Source: JAGWAJ01 sp965215155 (GTDB lineage Bacteria; Acidobacteriota; Vicinamibacteria; Vicinamibacterales; UBA8438). From it: 64,000 nt of DNA. The stretch covers positions 744,001-808,000 of the forward strand of contig CBDCCY010000002.1 of assembly GCA_965215155.1 (NCBI GenBank), in the 5' to 3' direction. Below, in pieces: positions 29,101 through 37,826 of the stretch (its first letter is position 1; each line of letters begins with the position of its first letter). The position numbers and the translations under genes were made by a program. Below the pieces are notes generated by a model. It searched no databases and was not told the DNA's origin. It saw nothing but the letters and a program-made list of their open reading frames with translations.

Positions 29101-29218
29101 TGCGACGCTCGGGGAGGATCCTGTCGGTCGGCTGACCGCCGGCGTCGAGTTCCCAATGCTGGGACGGGTACTCGTACGGCGAGTTCAGGATCGGTTGCTC
29201 GAAGAATCTGGCGTCCAT
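26126..29218 (-). CDS. BPTD_3080-family type III-like restriction endonuclease (Res)
   Basis: About 1030 residues. The start MDARFFEQPILNSPYEYPS is the usual beginning of this family; longer frames exist upstream. A superfamily 2 helicase core is visible: LKLATGTGKTTVMAMI (Walker A), NDEAHHCYR (DEAH-like Walker B), DLSATPFFLRGS (motif III), SMLTEGWDARTVTHVLG and QVIGRALRRQSY (motif VI). The C-terminus has a PD-(D/E)xK-type nuclease: LPDFIVLVDDG then LMVEVKGYRREDAKDKK. It cuts unmethylated DNA with ATP use. The methyltransferase gene follows 10 bases after the stop. The 237 bases before the start hold no gene. Confidence 0.9.
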   Translation of the reverse strand: MDARFFEQPILNSPYEYPSQHWELDAGGQPTDRILPERRKVAFISAIPTAKKRRGGQREMVFDEAAQALGTEAQQYDLTTFIGGVRQRVDRWRELPDPGSWQVTPETARLLKHWRSHQFGDIRPFFCQVEAVETAIWLTEVAPQRGRQERQVLDHLDQASEEANPGLARLALKLATGTGKTTVMAMIIAWQTINAVRRPGSRRFTRGFLVVTPGVTIRDRLRVLQPNDPDNYYASRELVPNDMLRDLERAKIVITNYHAFLRRETLPLSKGGRALLQGPGPELRTKETEGQMLQRVMPGLMGMKRILALNDEAHHCYRQKLAGEDEEGPLKGDDRKEAERNREAARVWISGLEAVQRKLGLQRVIDLSATPFFLRGSGYAEGTLFPWTASDFSLMDAIECGIVKLPRVPVADNIPGGEMPKFRNLWEHIRPKMPKRGRGKAGGLDPLSLPVELQTALDALYGHYEKTFELWRQAGIEVPPCFIVVCNNTSTSKLVHDFIAGFSRENEDGSTTLANGRLELFRNFDEHGNPLARPRTLLIDSEQLDSGEALDKQFRAAAGDEIERFRREIVARTGDRRQAEHLSDQDLLREVMNTIGKPDTLGGSIRCVVSVSMLTEGWDARTVTHVLGVRAFGTQLLCEQVIGRALRRQSYDPNDDGLFDVEYADVLGIPFDFTAKPVPVAPQKPRQTVLVKAITPERDAREIRFPRVEGYRVELPAERLTANFDDDATLELTPDLVGPSITRNEGIIGEGVDLNLSHTRDLRKSTLLFHLTKRLLETKWRDPGEEPKLHLFGQLKRITRQWLADHLVCKGRTYPAQLMYQELADIACERITQGIVTTLIGERPIKAVLDPYNPVGSTVNVRFTTSKELRWKTDDKRSHINWVVCDSDWEAELCRVVESHPRVRAYVKNHNLGLEVPYRYGSETRRYLPDFIVLVDDGRGDDLLHLMVEVKGYRREDAKDKKKTMDVYWIPGVNNLGSFGRWAFAELTDVYAMEEDIEARLEAEFQALVERAAPPPEAVDNQDRVAPAAP

Positions 29219-29455
29219 CTTGCGTAAGGTCGACCTGCTGAACACCCGTCGCGCGCGCTCCAGTGGCCGTGCCGGATGCTTCGGCCATTGAGCATTCTCG
29301 TCGTGGTCGGTCGGCCGAAGTTTAGCGCAGGTGCCCTGGAACCCATGCATTTACCCACCATCGCGGCCACGCGGAATGACGCGGAGCTACATATCCGCGC
29401 GCTGAGGGCCTTCACGGCCCTCCTCGCGTTCCTTGAACGCCGTGCGGCGCGTCGG

Positions 29456-30656
29456 TCATCGACTCGGACCCGTGTCTTGGGACCGCGCCCAATCATCCCT
29501 GGCTCCATCACTCGACGCCGAGGGCGTCCGTGGTGCGTCGTCGATGACCAGCCGCTGCGATGCGACGGGTCCCTGCGACTCGTCAGTCCGTCCCGCAATG
29601 TCGTCTCCCCCGTGCGGCACGACGGTCGCACCATCGCTGCGGTCTTGCGTGACTTCTCGGCCAGGAGTCCGAGTGGTCTTCCCGCCGTCAGGCGCGTCCC
29701 GAGGCTGCTCCTCCTCGACTGCCCGGTCCCGCTCCCTCGCCAGCAGCCAGTCCGAGATCCTCTGCGCATCGACCGCGGCGGCGCGGATCTCCCGCGGGTC
29801 GTTCTCCAAGGCCTTGATCCAGGAGTTGACGTAGGCCGTGCCGTGCCGCGGTTCGTGTCCCACGCCGAGCTGCTCGCCGGTCATCATCGCGGCGATCTCC
29901 GCCCGCAGCTCCTCGCGGGCGTACGCCTCCGAGCCGAATCCGCCGTGGTTGACGAGAGTCGCCCGGTTCAGCCGGCTCGGATGCCCCGTAGCGTGCCCGA
30001 GCTCGTGCAGCACTGTGTGCGTATACGCCGGCTGCGAGTCGAACTGGCTGCGCTCAGGTAGCACCACCCGGTCGTCCTTCAGGCTGTAGTAGGCCCGGTC
30101 GCCGGGAACGTGGTCGACCCGGACGCCGCTACCCCCCGCTACCCCGGATCAGCGCCTCGGCGCGTTCGTGCCCTTCCCACTCCGGCCCCGTCGCCGTCTG
30201 GAGCGACCGCAGCTTGAGGCCCTCGGTCTGCTCGACGTTGAAGACGTGGTGGAGCTTGACGAGGGGCCGGTCCCGCTGGACCCATTCGAGCTTCGCCCGG
30301 CCCGCCTCGTCGAGCACCGGCTTGCCCTGCTCGTCGCGGGCGGTGCGCCGCTGCCGCCATTCGACGTAGAGGATGGGCGCGCCCTTCTCGCCCTTGCGGA
30401 CGTGCCCGCCGGCGTCCTGGATCTGGCGGTAGCCGCCCCAGCGCGGGTCGGCGTAGCCGCGGTCGAGCGCGTTCATGGCGAGGTAGACCGCGTTGCCGCC
30501 GCGGTAGTCGCGTCCGCTCTGGAAGTTGTGCGGCAGGATGCGTTCACCGGGCTTCCACGGTTTCTGCCACGGAGCGGTCCCTTCCTTGAGCGCCCGGATG
30601 ATGCGCTCGGCGAACTGCTGGTGGTACTCGTCGGCCCTCTCTCGCCCCTTCGCCAT
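29456..30656 (-). pseudogene. ardC: ArdC-like antirestriction protein, frameshifted by a 10-bp duplication
   Basis: The N-terminal half has the ssDNA-binding domain of ArdC/TraC primases (MAKGRERADEYHQQFAERII, PWQKPWKPGERILPHNFQSG, DYRGGNAVYLAMN). The second half, in another frame, has the zinc metallopeptidase motif HTVLHELGHATGHPSRL (HExxH) and EELRAEIAAMM. The break is a tandem duplication of GGTAGCGGGG near 30123-30145; deleting one unit restores 397 codons and the family sequence IRGSGVRVDHV. ArdC protects incoming single-stranded DNA during conjugation. It is coupled to the preceding gene by TGATG. Confidence 0.8.
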
Positions 30657-31144
30657 CAGCGCGCCTCCTCGATGGCGCCCTCTTCGTCTTCGAGGTCGAC
30701 GCCCCAGTCGTCGAGCGCGTCGAGCGACGGCGCCTCGATGGGCCGTCCGGTCCGGAACAGCTCGCCGACGGCCTCGTCGAACTGCTCCCTGTCCTCGACC
30801 CGCACCGGTTCCTGCTGCTGCCGATCTCGGTGGTCCCACTCAGTCATGCCTTCACCCCCCTGAACCGCCTGCGGCCCTTCGGCATCCCGTCCCCGCGCCA
30901 CGCTGATCAACACACTGCCCGTCCTGGCTCCGCACTGCCGGCACATCATGCGCCGTCGCAGCGCGTCGAGCGGCCCGTCCCATCCGAAGCACGCGGCCAG
31001 CGCCGCCGGATCCAGCACGACGTACCGCTCGCATGCGGCGCAGCAGGCGATCAGCTCGAACGGCCGATGGTCCGTGAGCGTCCGGAGCACCAGGCTGCCC
31101 GCCGGAGCGTCTCCGGCACGGGCCGGATCGACCTCCCGGCTCAT
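30656..31144 (-). CDS. Zinc-finger-like conserved unknown
   Basis: A 162-residue protein with Cys clusters CCAACERY and CRQCGARTG, which may bind zinc, and an acidic C-terminal third (SLDALDDWGVDLEDEEGAIE). An internal ATG (MTEWDHRD, about residue 100) could start a separate short protein. Its start overlaps the trbB stop and its stop overlaps the ardC start, so it is the link between transfer and antirestriction genes. Confidence 0.6.
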   Translation of the reverse strand: MSREVDPARAGDAPAGSLVLRTLTDHRPFELIACCAACERYVVLDPAALAACFGWDGPLDALRRRMMCRQCGARTGSVLISVARGRDAEGPQAVQGGEGMTEWDHRDRQQQEPVRVEDREQFDEAVGELFRTGRPIEAPSLDALDDWGVDLEDEEGAIEEAR

Positions 31145-32189
31145 TGCGCGCGCCTCCGCCGGCGTCTGCGTTTCGATGCGGACCGGTCCGTCCGCTTGGG
31201 CGCCGACGGACCGGTTCCCGCGCTCTGCGGCCGTGCCGCCGTCGGCGGCCAGACCGGTTCGACGACCCAGCGGTTCTTGGTGGCGTCGTAGTCGGCGACA
31301 CGCACCATCTGTTCAACGCGGCGCACCCCTTGGGGCGTCCTGGTCTGGTGAATGACAGCCTCGATGCCGTCGACTACGCCACGGCAGACGACCGTCCACG
31401 GCAGTCCTCGGATGCCTGCATGGCGCAGGTGGTCAGCCGCGACAGCGCAGCCTCGGCGTTGTTGGCGTGGACGGTGGCGAGCGAGCCGCCGTGACCGGTG
31501 TTGAGCGCCTGGAGCAGGTCGGCGGCCTCGGCCCCGCGCACCTCGCCGACGACGATGTGGTCGGGGCGGTGACGCAGGGCGTGGCGCACCAGGTCGCGGA
31601 TCGTGACGCCCCGATCGCCAAGCCCCCGCGCCTCGAACCGCAGGCCGTTGGCGCGGCGCAGCCGCAGCTCCAGCGTGTCCTCGATGGAGATGACGCGCCC
31701 CTCGGCCGGCAGCAGCGAGACCAGCGCGTTCAGCAGCGTCGTCTTGCCCGAGCCGGTGCCGCCGGAGATCAGTACGTTCCGCTCGCGGCCGAGCACGGCC
31801 GCGGTCTCCTCGGCCACGGCGGCGGGCAGCGAGCCGCTGGCGGTCAGCTCCTCGATGGTGAAGGCCCGGCCGCCGAAGCGCCGGATGGTGATCGCGGTGG
31901 CCGGCGCGGCGGGCGGCCCGCAGATGGCGACGCGGGAGCCGTCGGCCAGCCGCGCGTCGATGACCGGCTCGGCGAGCGGGTCCTTGCCGAGCGGGCGGGC
32001 GATCTGGACGGCGGCGCGGGCTACCGCCTCGGCGGTCAGCCCCGGCGCCTCCAGGGCGGCCATGCGGCCGGCGCGCTCGATGAAGACCGCGGCCGGCCCG
32101 TTGATCATCACTTCGGAGACCGCCTCGTCGTCCAGCGCGGCTTCGAGTCCCGGTAGGAACGGCTTGAGGTCGGCGATGGTCAGCTCCAT
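31141..32189 (-). pseudogene. trbB: TrbB/VirB11-type secretion ATPase, single-base frameshift
   Basis: The N-terminal part reads ELTIADLKPFLPGLEAALDD and SEVMINGPAAVFIERAGRM; the ATPase core has Walker A GGTGSGKTTLLNAL, an Asp box SIEDTLELRL and the His box VRHALRHRPDHIVVGEVRG. The frame is lost after TTCAMQASED near 31401-31408, where one C is missing from a GACCTG context. The other frame continues LPWTVVCRGVVDGIEAVIHQ to the natural end. VirB11 hexamers power pilus assembly and substrate transfer at the inner membrane. If the deletion is real, transfer would fail. Confidence 0.85.
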
Positions 32190-34166
32190 CTACAGCTCTC
32201 CGGCCTCGCGGGCGCGCCAGTAGGGATGCTCCCGCGGGAGGAAGTCGGGCTTGAGGTAGCAGCGCCTCGCGCCGAGGGCGCGGCGGCCGTCGTAGGGCAG
32301 GACGATGGCCTGGCAGTTGCCGAGCAGGGCGAAGTCGCGCGGATGGAACAGCGGCTCGCGGTGCTCGCTGAACGACTTGCTGGCGCTGAGGCTGCCGGTT
32401 CCCCCGCCGGGCGAGCCGGTGAGCAGCGACGCCGTCGCACCGTCGGTCTGCTCCGAGACGCTGTAGGACGCCTTCATCTTCGGGACCGAGCCGCACAGGG
32501 CGCTGGCGATCTGCCCCGACGCATCGTCGGCGAGCGAGAGGAAGATGCGCGTGCGCAGCGTCTGGAGCAGCGCCCGCCACGCCTCGGACTGGCCCAGGAC
32601 CGCGCGCAGCTACGAGATCGACTGCGTGGCGACGATGGGGATCAGGCGCGACTGCCGGGTCAGGGCGAACGCCTTCTCGTCGCCGGCCGGGTCGTCCTCG
32701 CCGACCGTGGCGAACGTCTGGTACTCGTCGCAGAGGAACACGGCCGGCCGGAAGACCCGATCAGGATCGCGCTGCATCTCGGCCGGGCGCCGGAGCAGCG
32801 TCTGGAGCCACGCCTGCTTGAGGAGCACGCCGACGGCGCGGGAGAGCGCCGGGTTGGTCCCGGCCGGCATGTTCAGGCACAGGACCCTGCCCGCGTCGAT
32901 CACCTCGTCGAGCGGCGGCAGCGGCCGGACGATGTCGACGGCGGACTCCGCGGGCGCCTCGTCGGGCGGCGGCGGCGGGGCCGGCGGGGCCGGCGGACAG
33001 AAGACGCTGGCCACCTCCGGCAGGTCGAAGACCGAGAGGAAGACGCTGAGGCCCTCGATGATGCTGGAGCGCAGCTTCTGGTCGAGCGCCTGCCAGTCCT
33101 GCACGTACCAGCGCCGCACCGCGTCGAGCCGCTCGCGGCGCGCCGGGTCGGCGGGGGCCGGACGCTCGGCGTCGAAGGCGACCCCGATCTTCGTGAGCTG
33201 CTCGCGCAGCGCCGCCTCGTCGGCCGTGGCGACCGCGCCGCCGCCGACCGGCTTCCAGGCCCAGGCGGCCAGTTCGTCGCCGTGCGCGGCCAGCTCCGCC
33301 ATCGCGATCCGGACCTGCCCGGGCGGCTCGACGGACGCCTCGACCTCGGCGATCTTCGCCTCGATGCGCTTGGGATCGAGCGTGCACCGGTACACGTCGC
33401 GCAGCGTCACCCACGGGCTGGGCGACATCCGGTAGAGGACGATGATCCAGCGCACGAGGTTGACGTACGCCTGCTGCCAGAACGGCTCCTTCGAGCGGCC
33501 GAAGAGCTGGTTGATGAGGCTGTAGGCCAGCGAGTAGGAGTCGAGCTGGTCGTCGCCGAGCGGGTTCCACTGCCAGCGCCCGCCGATGCCCAGCTCGATG
33601 TAGTCGTCGCGGCGGCCGGCGCCGTCGAGGATCTCGCGCACCTGATGGCAGAAGTCGCCCTTGACTTCGAGCACCAGGGCGGCGGCGCGCCGCTCGGGGT
33701 CGCCGGCCTGCCAGCCGAGGAGCTGGCGGGCGAACGGGCGCATGCAGGCCGAGGTCTTGCCCGAGCCGATGGCGCCGCAGATGAGGATGCCGGTGTACAG
33801 GCCCAGCTCGGGCAGGACGAGCCACTGCGGGCTGGCGGCCTCCCGGACGGCGACCGGATGGTGGACCTCGCCGACGACGACGGCCGGCGCGGGGTCGACC
33901 GGTCCGGCCGGCCACGGCGGCAGCTTGCCGCGGACCCGGCCGCGCCGCCGGCCGGTGAACCAGACGCGGCCGGCGGCGACGGCGACCGAGCCGGCCATGA
34001 CGGCGGCGGCGGCCGGGGCGAGGTAGTGCCAGACACGGACCGATGCGTGGAGGCGCGGCGAGTAGATGGCGATCAGGTCGGCGGCCGGGTCGGCGCCGAA
34101 CGGCGGGAACGGCCACCGGAGCCAGACGGTCGCGACGACGGCCAGCGCCGCGAGCACGCGCATCAT
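32190..34166 (-). pseudogene. traG: TraG/VirD4-type coupling protein, interrupted by an in-frame TAG
   Basis: 659 codons with one TAG at 32610-32612. The N-terminus has two membrane segments (LAALAVVATVWLRWPFPPF; YLAPAAAAVMAGSVAVAAG). The ATPase has Walker A ICGAIGSGKTSACMRPFARQ and Walker B VFLCDEYQTFATVG. Upstream of TAG the frame ends IPIVATQSIS; downstream it continues LRAVLGQSEAWRALLQTLRT and RIFLSLADDASGQIASALCG to the natural TAG end at trbB. Coupling proteins bring the relaxosome to the secretion channel. The ATG at 34166 overlaps the previous stop (ATGATG). Confidence 0.86.
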
Positions 34167-35077
34167 TCGGGCACCCTCCTCGACCGCCACGTCCGGCCGG
34201 CGTCGATGGCGGGCTGCGCGCGGCCGGCCGCCGCCTTGCTGCCCGCCAGCTCGCGCAGGCGGGCCAGCGCGCCGTTGAGGCCGCCGTAGGCTTTCAGGGC
34301 CGCCAGGTCGCCCGCGGCGACGGCCCTGCGGATCGCGTCGTTCTCCGCGTCCGGCTCCGGCGTGGCGGGAGCCGGCGAGGGCGCGCGCGTCCAGCCGTCG
34401 AGAATCCGGCCGGCCTCGGCGAGCCGCGCCGGGTCGCGGCCGGCGACGACGGCCTCGACCGCGCAGCCTCTCTCGCGCAGCACGGCCCACAGCGCGGCGT
34501 GCTGCCCGCCCCACGTGCGGACTCCGGCCTCGGTCACGTCCTCGGCCTGGACGAACACGAAGGTCGCCCGCTGGGCGTCGAACGCCAGCGGCAGCTTGTG
34601 GACGAAGTGCCGCCGCGTCGCCCGGCCCGCCCCCTGATACAGCCGGCCCGGCAGCACGTCTTGCGGAACGCCAACGGCGTCGAGCGCCGCCACCTTCTCG
34701 GTCTCGGTCGGCAGCCAGGGCGCATCGAGGTGGTCGAGCACGTAGTCGAGCGACAGCAGCCGCCGCAGCGTCACCTCCGGCGACGCCTCGCGCCGGTGCC
34801 GGAGGTGCTCGGCTCCCAGCGCGCGGTAGAGCGGCCGGGCGGCGATCCGGCACAGCCGCAGCTTCGAGCCGCCGAACGGCTCCTCGACCGCCGCCTTGCC
34901 GCACCGCTTGACGAAGCGGTGGGCGAGCGCCGGATTCGTCCGGCCGAGGAAGTCGAGGTACTGCCGGCGCAGGAAGACGCCGCTGTGCAGGCAGACCAGC
35001 GCGAGCCACTCGGCGTCGCGCCCCCGCCAGCCCAGGGCCGAGAGCGCCGCCGCGCGGCCATGCAGATGCGCGCTCAT
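34163..35077 (-). CDS. Conserved unknown of mobile elements (paralogue of the gene at 60426-61712)
   Basis: A 304-residue protein. The N-terminus looks like a winged helix (RDAEWLALVCLHSGVFLRRQ, YLDFLGRTNPALAHRFV). The middle is a conserved alpha/beta region (ASPEVTLRRLLSLDYVLDHL, WLPTETEKVAALDAVGV, FVHKLPLAFD) and the end is AGRTWRSRRVPE. The same protein family occurs at 60426-61712 in a different mobile segment. Position directly before traG and the layout recall replication-relaxation (Replic_Relax) proteins, so it is a candidate DNA-processing protein, but I see no clear catalytic motif. Overlapping starts and stops tie it to trbF and traG. Confidence 0.65.
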   Translation of the reverse strand: MSAHLHGRAAALSALGWRGRDAEWLALVCLHSGVFLRRQYLDFLGRTNPALAHRFVKRCGKAAVEEPFGGSKLRLCRIAARPLYRALGAEHLRHRREASPEVTLRRLLSLDYVLDHLDAPWLPTETEKVAALDAVGVPQDVLPGRLYQGAGRATRRHFVHKLPLAFDAQRATFVFVQAEDVTEAGVRTWGGQHAALWAVLRERGCAVEAVVAGRDPARLAEAGRILDGWTRAPSPAPATPEPDAENDAIRRAVAAGDLAALKAYGGLNGALARLRELAGSKAAAGRAQPAIDAGRTWRSRRVPE

Positions 35078-35736
35078 CGTCCCTCCGCGCTCGTCACGAT
35101 GCGGCCGATGCGGTCGCCCTGGAGGAACGAGATCACGATCCCCATCGGGTTGCGGACGACCAGCTCGGCCGGGATCTGGGGCAGGAAGGAGAAGCGCATC
35201 GAGACCGACCAGGACTCGCGGGTCAGCGCCTCGCCGCCGCGCATCCGCACCAGGTCGAACGTCGCCGCCGCGCTGTGCGGCTCGGTGGGCTGCGGCAGTA
35301 TCCGCACTGCCACGTCCTCGACGTGCAGCTCCTCGCGGCGCAGCCCGACCGCCGTCGCAGCCACGTCCTCGGCCTGCTCGGCGTAGGCGGCGTTGGCCAC
35401 CTCCGGCGTCAGGAACCATAGCGAGCGCTCCCAGTACTCGCGCACCGTGCCCTGCCGGCGCGAGTAGTGGTCGACGACGAAGCGGTGCAGGAAGAACCCC
35501 GTGGTCGGGTCGAGCGGGTCGGCCTGCGCCTCCATCGCCTCGTAGGCGACCGCTTCGGCGCGGCCCACCTCGTCGACGCGCACCACCAGCGGCTTCGGCT
35601 GCGGCGCCCACGCGAGGCGGACGAGCGCGACGGCCAGCACCAGGACCACCAGCGACAGGGCGCCGGTGACCACCCGCAGATGCCGCGCCGTGTGCATCTG
35701 CTCCCCCCAGATCTCCGCGAACTCGCGCGCCGCCAT
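35074..35736 (-). CDS. trbF: TrbF/VirB8-type inner-membrane secretion component
   Basis: A 220-residue protein with one N-terminal membrane segment (VVTGALSLVVLVLAVALVRL) and a periplasmic NTF2-like VirB8 domain (VDEVGRAEAVAYEAMEA, RFVVDHYSRRQGTVREYWE, NPMGIVISFLQGDRI). VirB8 nucleates the channel. The ATG at 35736 overlaps the trbL stop and its stop overlaps the next start. Confidence 0.82.
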   Translation of the reverse strand: MAAREFAEIWGEQMHTARHLRVVTGALSLVVLVLAVALVRLAWAPQPKPLVVRVDEVGRAEAVAYEAMEAQADPLDPTTGFFLHRFVVDHYSRRQGTVREYWERSLWFLTPEVANAAYAEQAEDVAATAVGLRREELHVEDVAVRILPQPTEPHSAAATFDLVRMRGGEALTRESWSVSMRFSFLPQIPAELVVRNPMGIVISFLQGDRIGRIVTSAEGR

Positions 35737-36719
35737 CACAACCCTCCCGTCACGGCGGCGCGCGCCACGGCCGCCGTCTGCACCGCGCGGCCCGATGCGC
35801 CGGAGCCGACGTTGCCGGAGCCGGAGAGCAGCATCTGCGTCAGCTCGCCGACCTTCAGCGTGGCCAGACCCGCCGCCACGATGTAGGGGATGGTCACCAT
35901 CGACCGCCGCCACGCCGTCATGAACCCGGTCGGCCCGGTCCACTCCACGTCGGCCGCCACGTCGCCCGTCCAGCCCTGGACGACGAACACCCCCAGCCCG
36001 GTCACGATGCGGAAGACGGCTCCGGCCACCGCGCCGTAGAGCGAGTAGGTGAGCACGGTGCGGAGCCAGCCCCAGAAGAGGAACGAGAGCTGCGGGACGA
36101 GCAGCCAGGGGATGAAGACCGGCCCCAGCAGCAGCGCGATCGACAGCGCGATCTGCGCCCACATGACCTGCGCCTGCCCGAGGGCGAAGACGACGATCAG
36201 GCCCATGGCCAGCAGCAGCATCAGCCCCGTCGTCACGGCCAGGTCGAACGCCGCGTCGAGCACGCCCGGCAGGTCCGTGACGAGGTTCCAGCCGAAGGTG
36301 GCCATTCCGCCGAAGATCCCCTGCCCGCCGAACTGCTCCCGCCACGCGGTCGCGGCGAGGGTGAACTGCTCCAGCATGGCGCTGCCGGCGTCGGCGACGA
36401 TCATGGTCTGGAGCCATTCGCCCATTCCGGTGATCAGGTCCGGCACGCTGCGGCCGGCGCCCGGCAGGGGAGCCGTATAGAACTGGAGCATCCCCAGCGG
36501 GATCGACAGCCCGATGACCAGGCGCACGACGGCGGCCATGTTGACCCCGTGGCCCGAGAGGGCCATCTGCGCCCCGGTCCAGACGACGACGATCAGCGCG
36601 AGCCCCTGCCAGAGCTGCATTCCCGCCCCGGCGACGGCCGGCGCGACGCCGGCCATGAGTTGATCGACCAGGATCGATGCCTGCTGGAGCATCAGCACCA
36701 GCTCTTGCAGCGGCGACAT
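35736..36719 (-). CDS. trbL: TrbL/VirB6-type polytopic membrane protein
   Basis: A 327-residue protein with about six hydrophobic segments (LALIVVVWTGAQMAL, LVIGLSIPLGMLQFY, LMLLLAMGLIVVFALGQ, IALSIALLLGPVFIPWLLV) and a Gly/Ser-rich tail, typical of TrbL. It forms part of the inner-membrane channel. It lies 42 bases after trbJ. Confidence 0.85.
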   Translation of the reverse strand: MSPLQELVLMLQQASILVDQLMAGVAPAVAGAGMQLWQGLALIVVVWTGAQMALSGHGVNMAAVVRLVIGLSIPLGMLQFYTAPLPGAGRSVPDLITGMGEWLQTMIVADAGSAMLEQFTLAATAWREQFGGQGIFGGMATFGWNLVTDLPGVLDAAFDLAVTTGLMLLLAMGLIVVFALGQAQVMWAQIALSIALLLGPVFIPWLLVPQLSFLFWGWLRTVLTYSLYGAVAGAVFRIVTGLGVFVVQGWTGDVAADVEWTGPTGFMTAWRRSMVTIPYIVAAGLATLKVGELTQMLLSGSGNVGSGASGRAVQTAAVARAAVTGGL

Positions 36720-36761
36720 CAGGTACCTTCCTCTCTCCGGGTTTGGATTGCCGGCCGCGGA

Positions 36762-37826
36762 CTACCAGTCGGACGGCGACGGGACGCGGCGGTGGCTGTC
36801 GGCCAGCGGCCCGGCGACGGCGGCCAGCGCGGCGGCGAAGGCGGCCTGCTCCGTTCGCGCCCGCAGCGCATCGGCCTGCCAGCGGGCGAGCGCCTCGCGG
36901 CGGGCTCGTTCAGCCTCGTAGCGCCTGCGGGCCTCACGCGCCGCCTCGTAGGCGGCGAGCTGGGCGTGGGCCAGCGCGATCTCGGTCCCGGTGACCGCGG
37001 CGGCAAGCTGCGCCTGACCGACCCGCTGCGTCCGCATCAGGTCGTCGCTCCGCAGGTCGGCCAGCGCGGCCGACGCCTCGCCCACCTGCCGGGCGAGAAA
37101 CGACGCCGCCTCCGCTTCGGCGTGCGCGTGCACGAGGTCGGCCGACCGGGCGGCCTGCGCCTGCTCGTGCGCCTCGACGAGCCGCGTCTGAACAGCCGGG
37201 TTGTCAACCGCCGCCCGCAACTGGGCTTCAGTCAGCACGGCCGGGGCCAGCGCCTCCAGGTCGTCCCAGACGCCCCTGTAGCTGCGCCCGCCACTGCCCA
37301 TCGCCTCCAGCGCCGCGAGCACCGCGGTCGCCTCGGCCGGCACCGACCACGTGTCGAACGCGCCGGGGAGCGCCGCGAGGACCTCCGTCGCCGGCCGGGT
37401 CGCCAGCAGGTCCGTCTCCGGCGCGGCGAGCACCTGGAGCCAGCCCGCCTCGTCCGTGAGGCCGGGAATCCGCTGCGAGAACGCTCCGATCCCGCCCGTG
37501 CTCGTGCTCGACGACAGGCCGATCCCGTGGCGGCCGATCAGCCACCCGGCGTCGGTCAGCTCCCGCAGCCGGCCGATGTTGCCCATCCCGATGTCGTTCG
37601 ACGTGACCAACTCGGTGGTCGCATTCAGCACGCCGTCGAGCGAGGAGAGCTGGTCGACCATCTTTCCGATCTGCGTCACCATGTGGGCGATCTGCGTCAC
37701 CTGGTTCGCGATGATGATCACGTCGCACGAGCCGAACAGGCACGCCTCCGCGCGGCGGCTCGTCCACGTCCCCACGGCCGCCGCAACCACCAGACCAGCA
37801 ATCAGCCAGCGCCATCTCTTCGTCAT
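36762..37826 (-). CDS. trbJ: TrbJ/VirB5-type protein
   Basis: A 354-residue protein with a signal peptide (WRWLIAGLVVAAAVGTWTS) and the TrbJ pattern VIIIANQVTQIAHMVTQIGK near the N-terminus. The C-terminal half is alanine-rich coiled coil (AHAQLAAYEAAREARRRYEA). TrbJ/VirB5 proteins are periplasmic and act at the pilus tip; in IncP plasmids TrbJ is linked to mating-pair formation and exclusion. The start overlaps the trbI stop. Confidence 0.78.
   Translation of the reverse strand: MTKRWRWLIAGLVVAAAVGTWTSRRAEACLFGSCDVIIIANQVTQIAHMVTQIGKMVDQLSSLDGVLNATTELVTSNDIGMGNIGRLRELTDAGWLIGRHGIGLSSSTSTGGIGAFSQRIPGLTDEAGWLQVLAAPETDLLATRPATEVLAALPGAFDTWSVPAEATAVLAALEAMGSGGRSYRGVWDDLEALAPAVLTEAQLRAAVDNPAVQTRLVEAHEQAQAARSADLVHAHAEAEAASFLARQVGEASAALADLRSDDLMRTQRVGQAQLAAAVTGTEIALAHAQLAAYEAAREARRRYEAERARREALARWQADALRARTEQAAFAAALAAVAGPLADSHRRVPSPSDW

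Noticed and set aside
6381..32612. Organism-wide reassignment of TAG to an amino acid
   Set aside because: TAG is a genuine stop at the SnoaL-like gene (774), at the traG/trbB junction (32190) and at the small membrane protein gene (44116), so full reassignment is unlikely; readthrough or error remains possible.
34167..35009. Long upstream extension of the traG frame to 35009
   Set aside because: It is the shadow frame of the preceding conserved gene; the ATG at 34166 with a ribosome binding site and overlap with the previous stop is the likely start.
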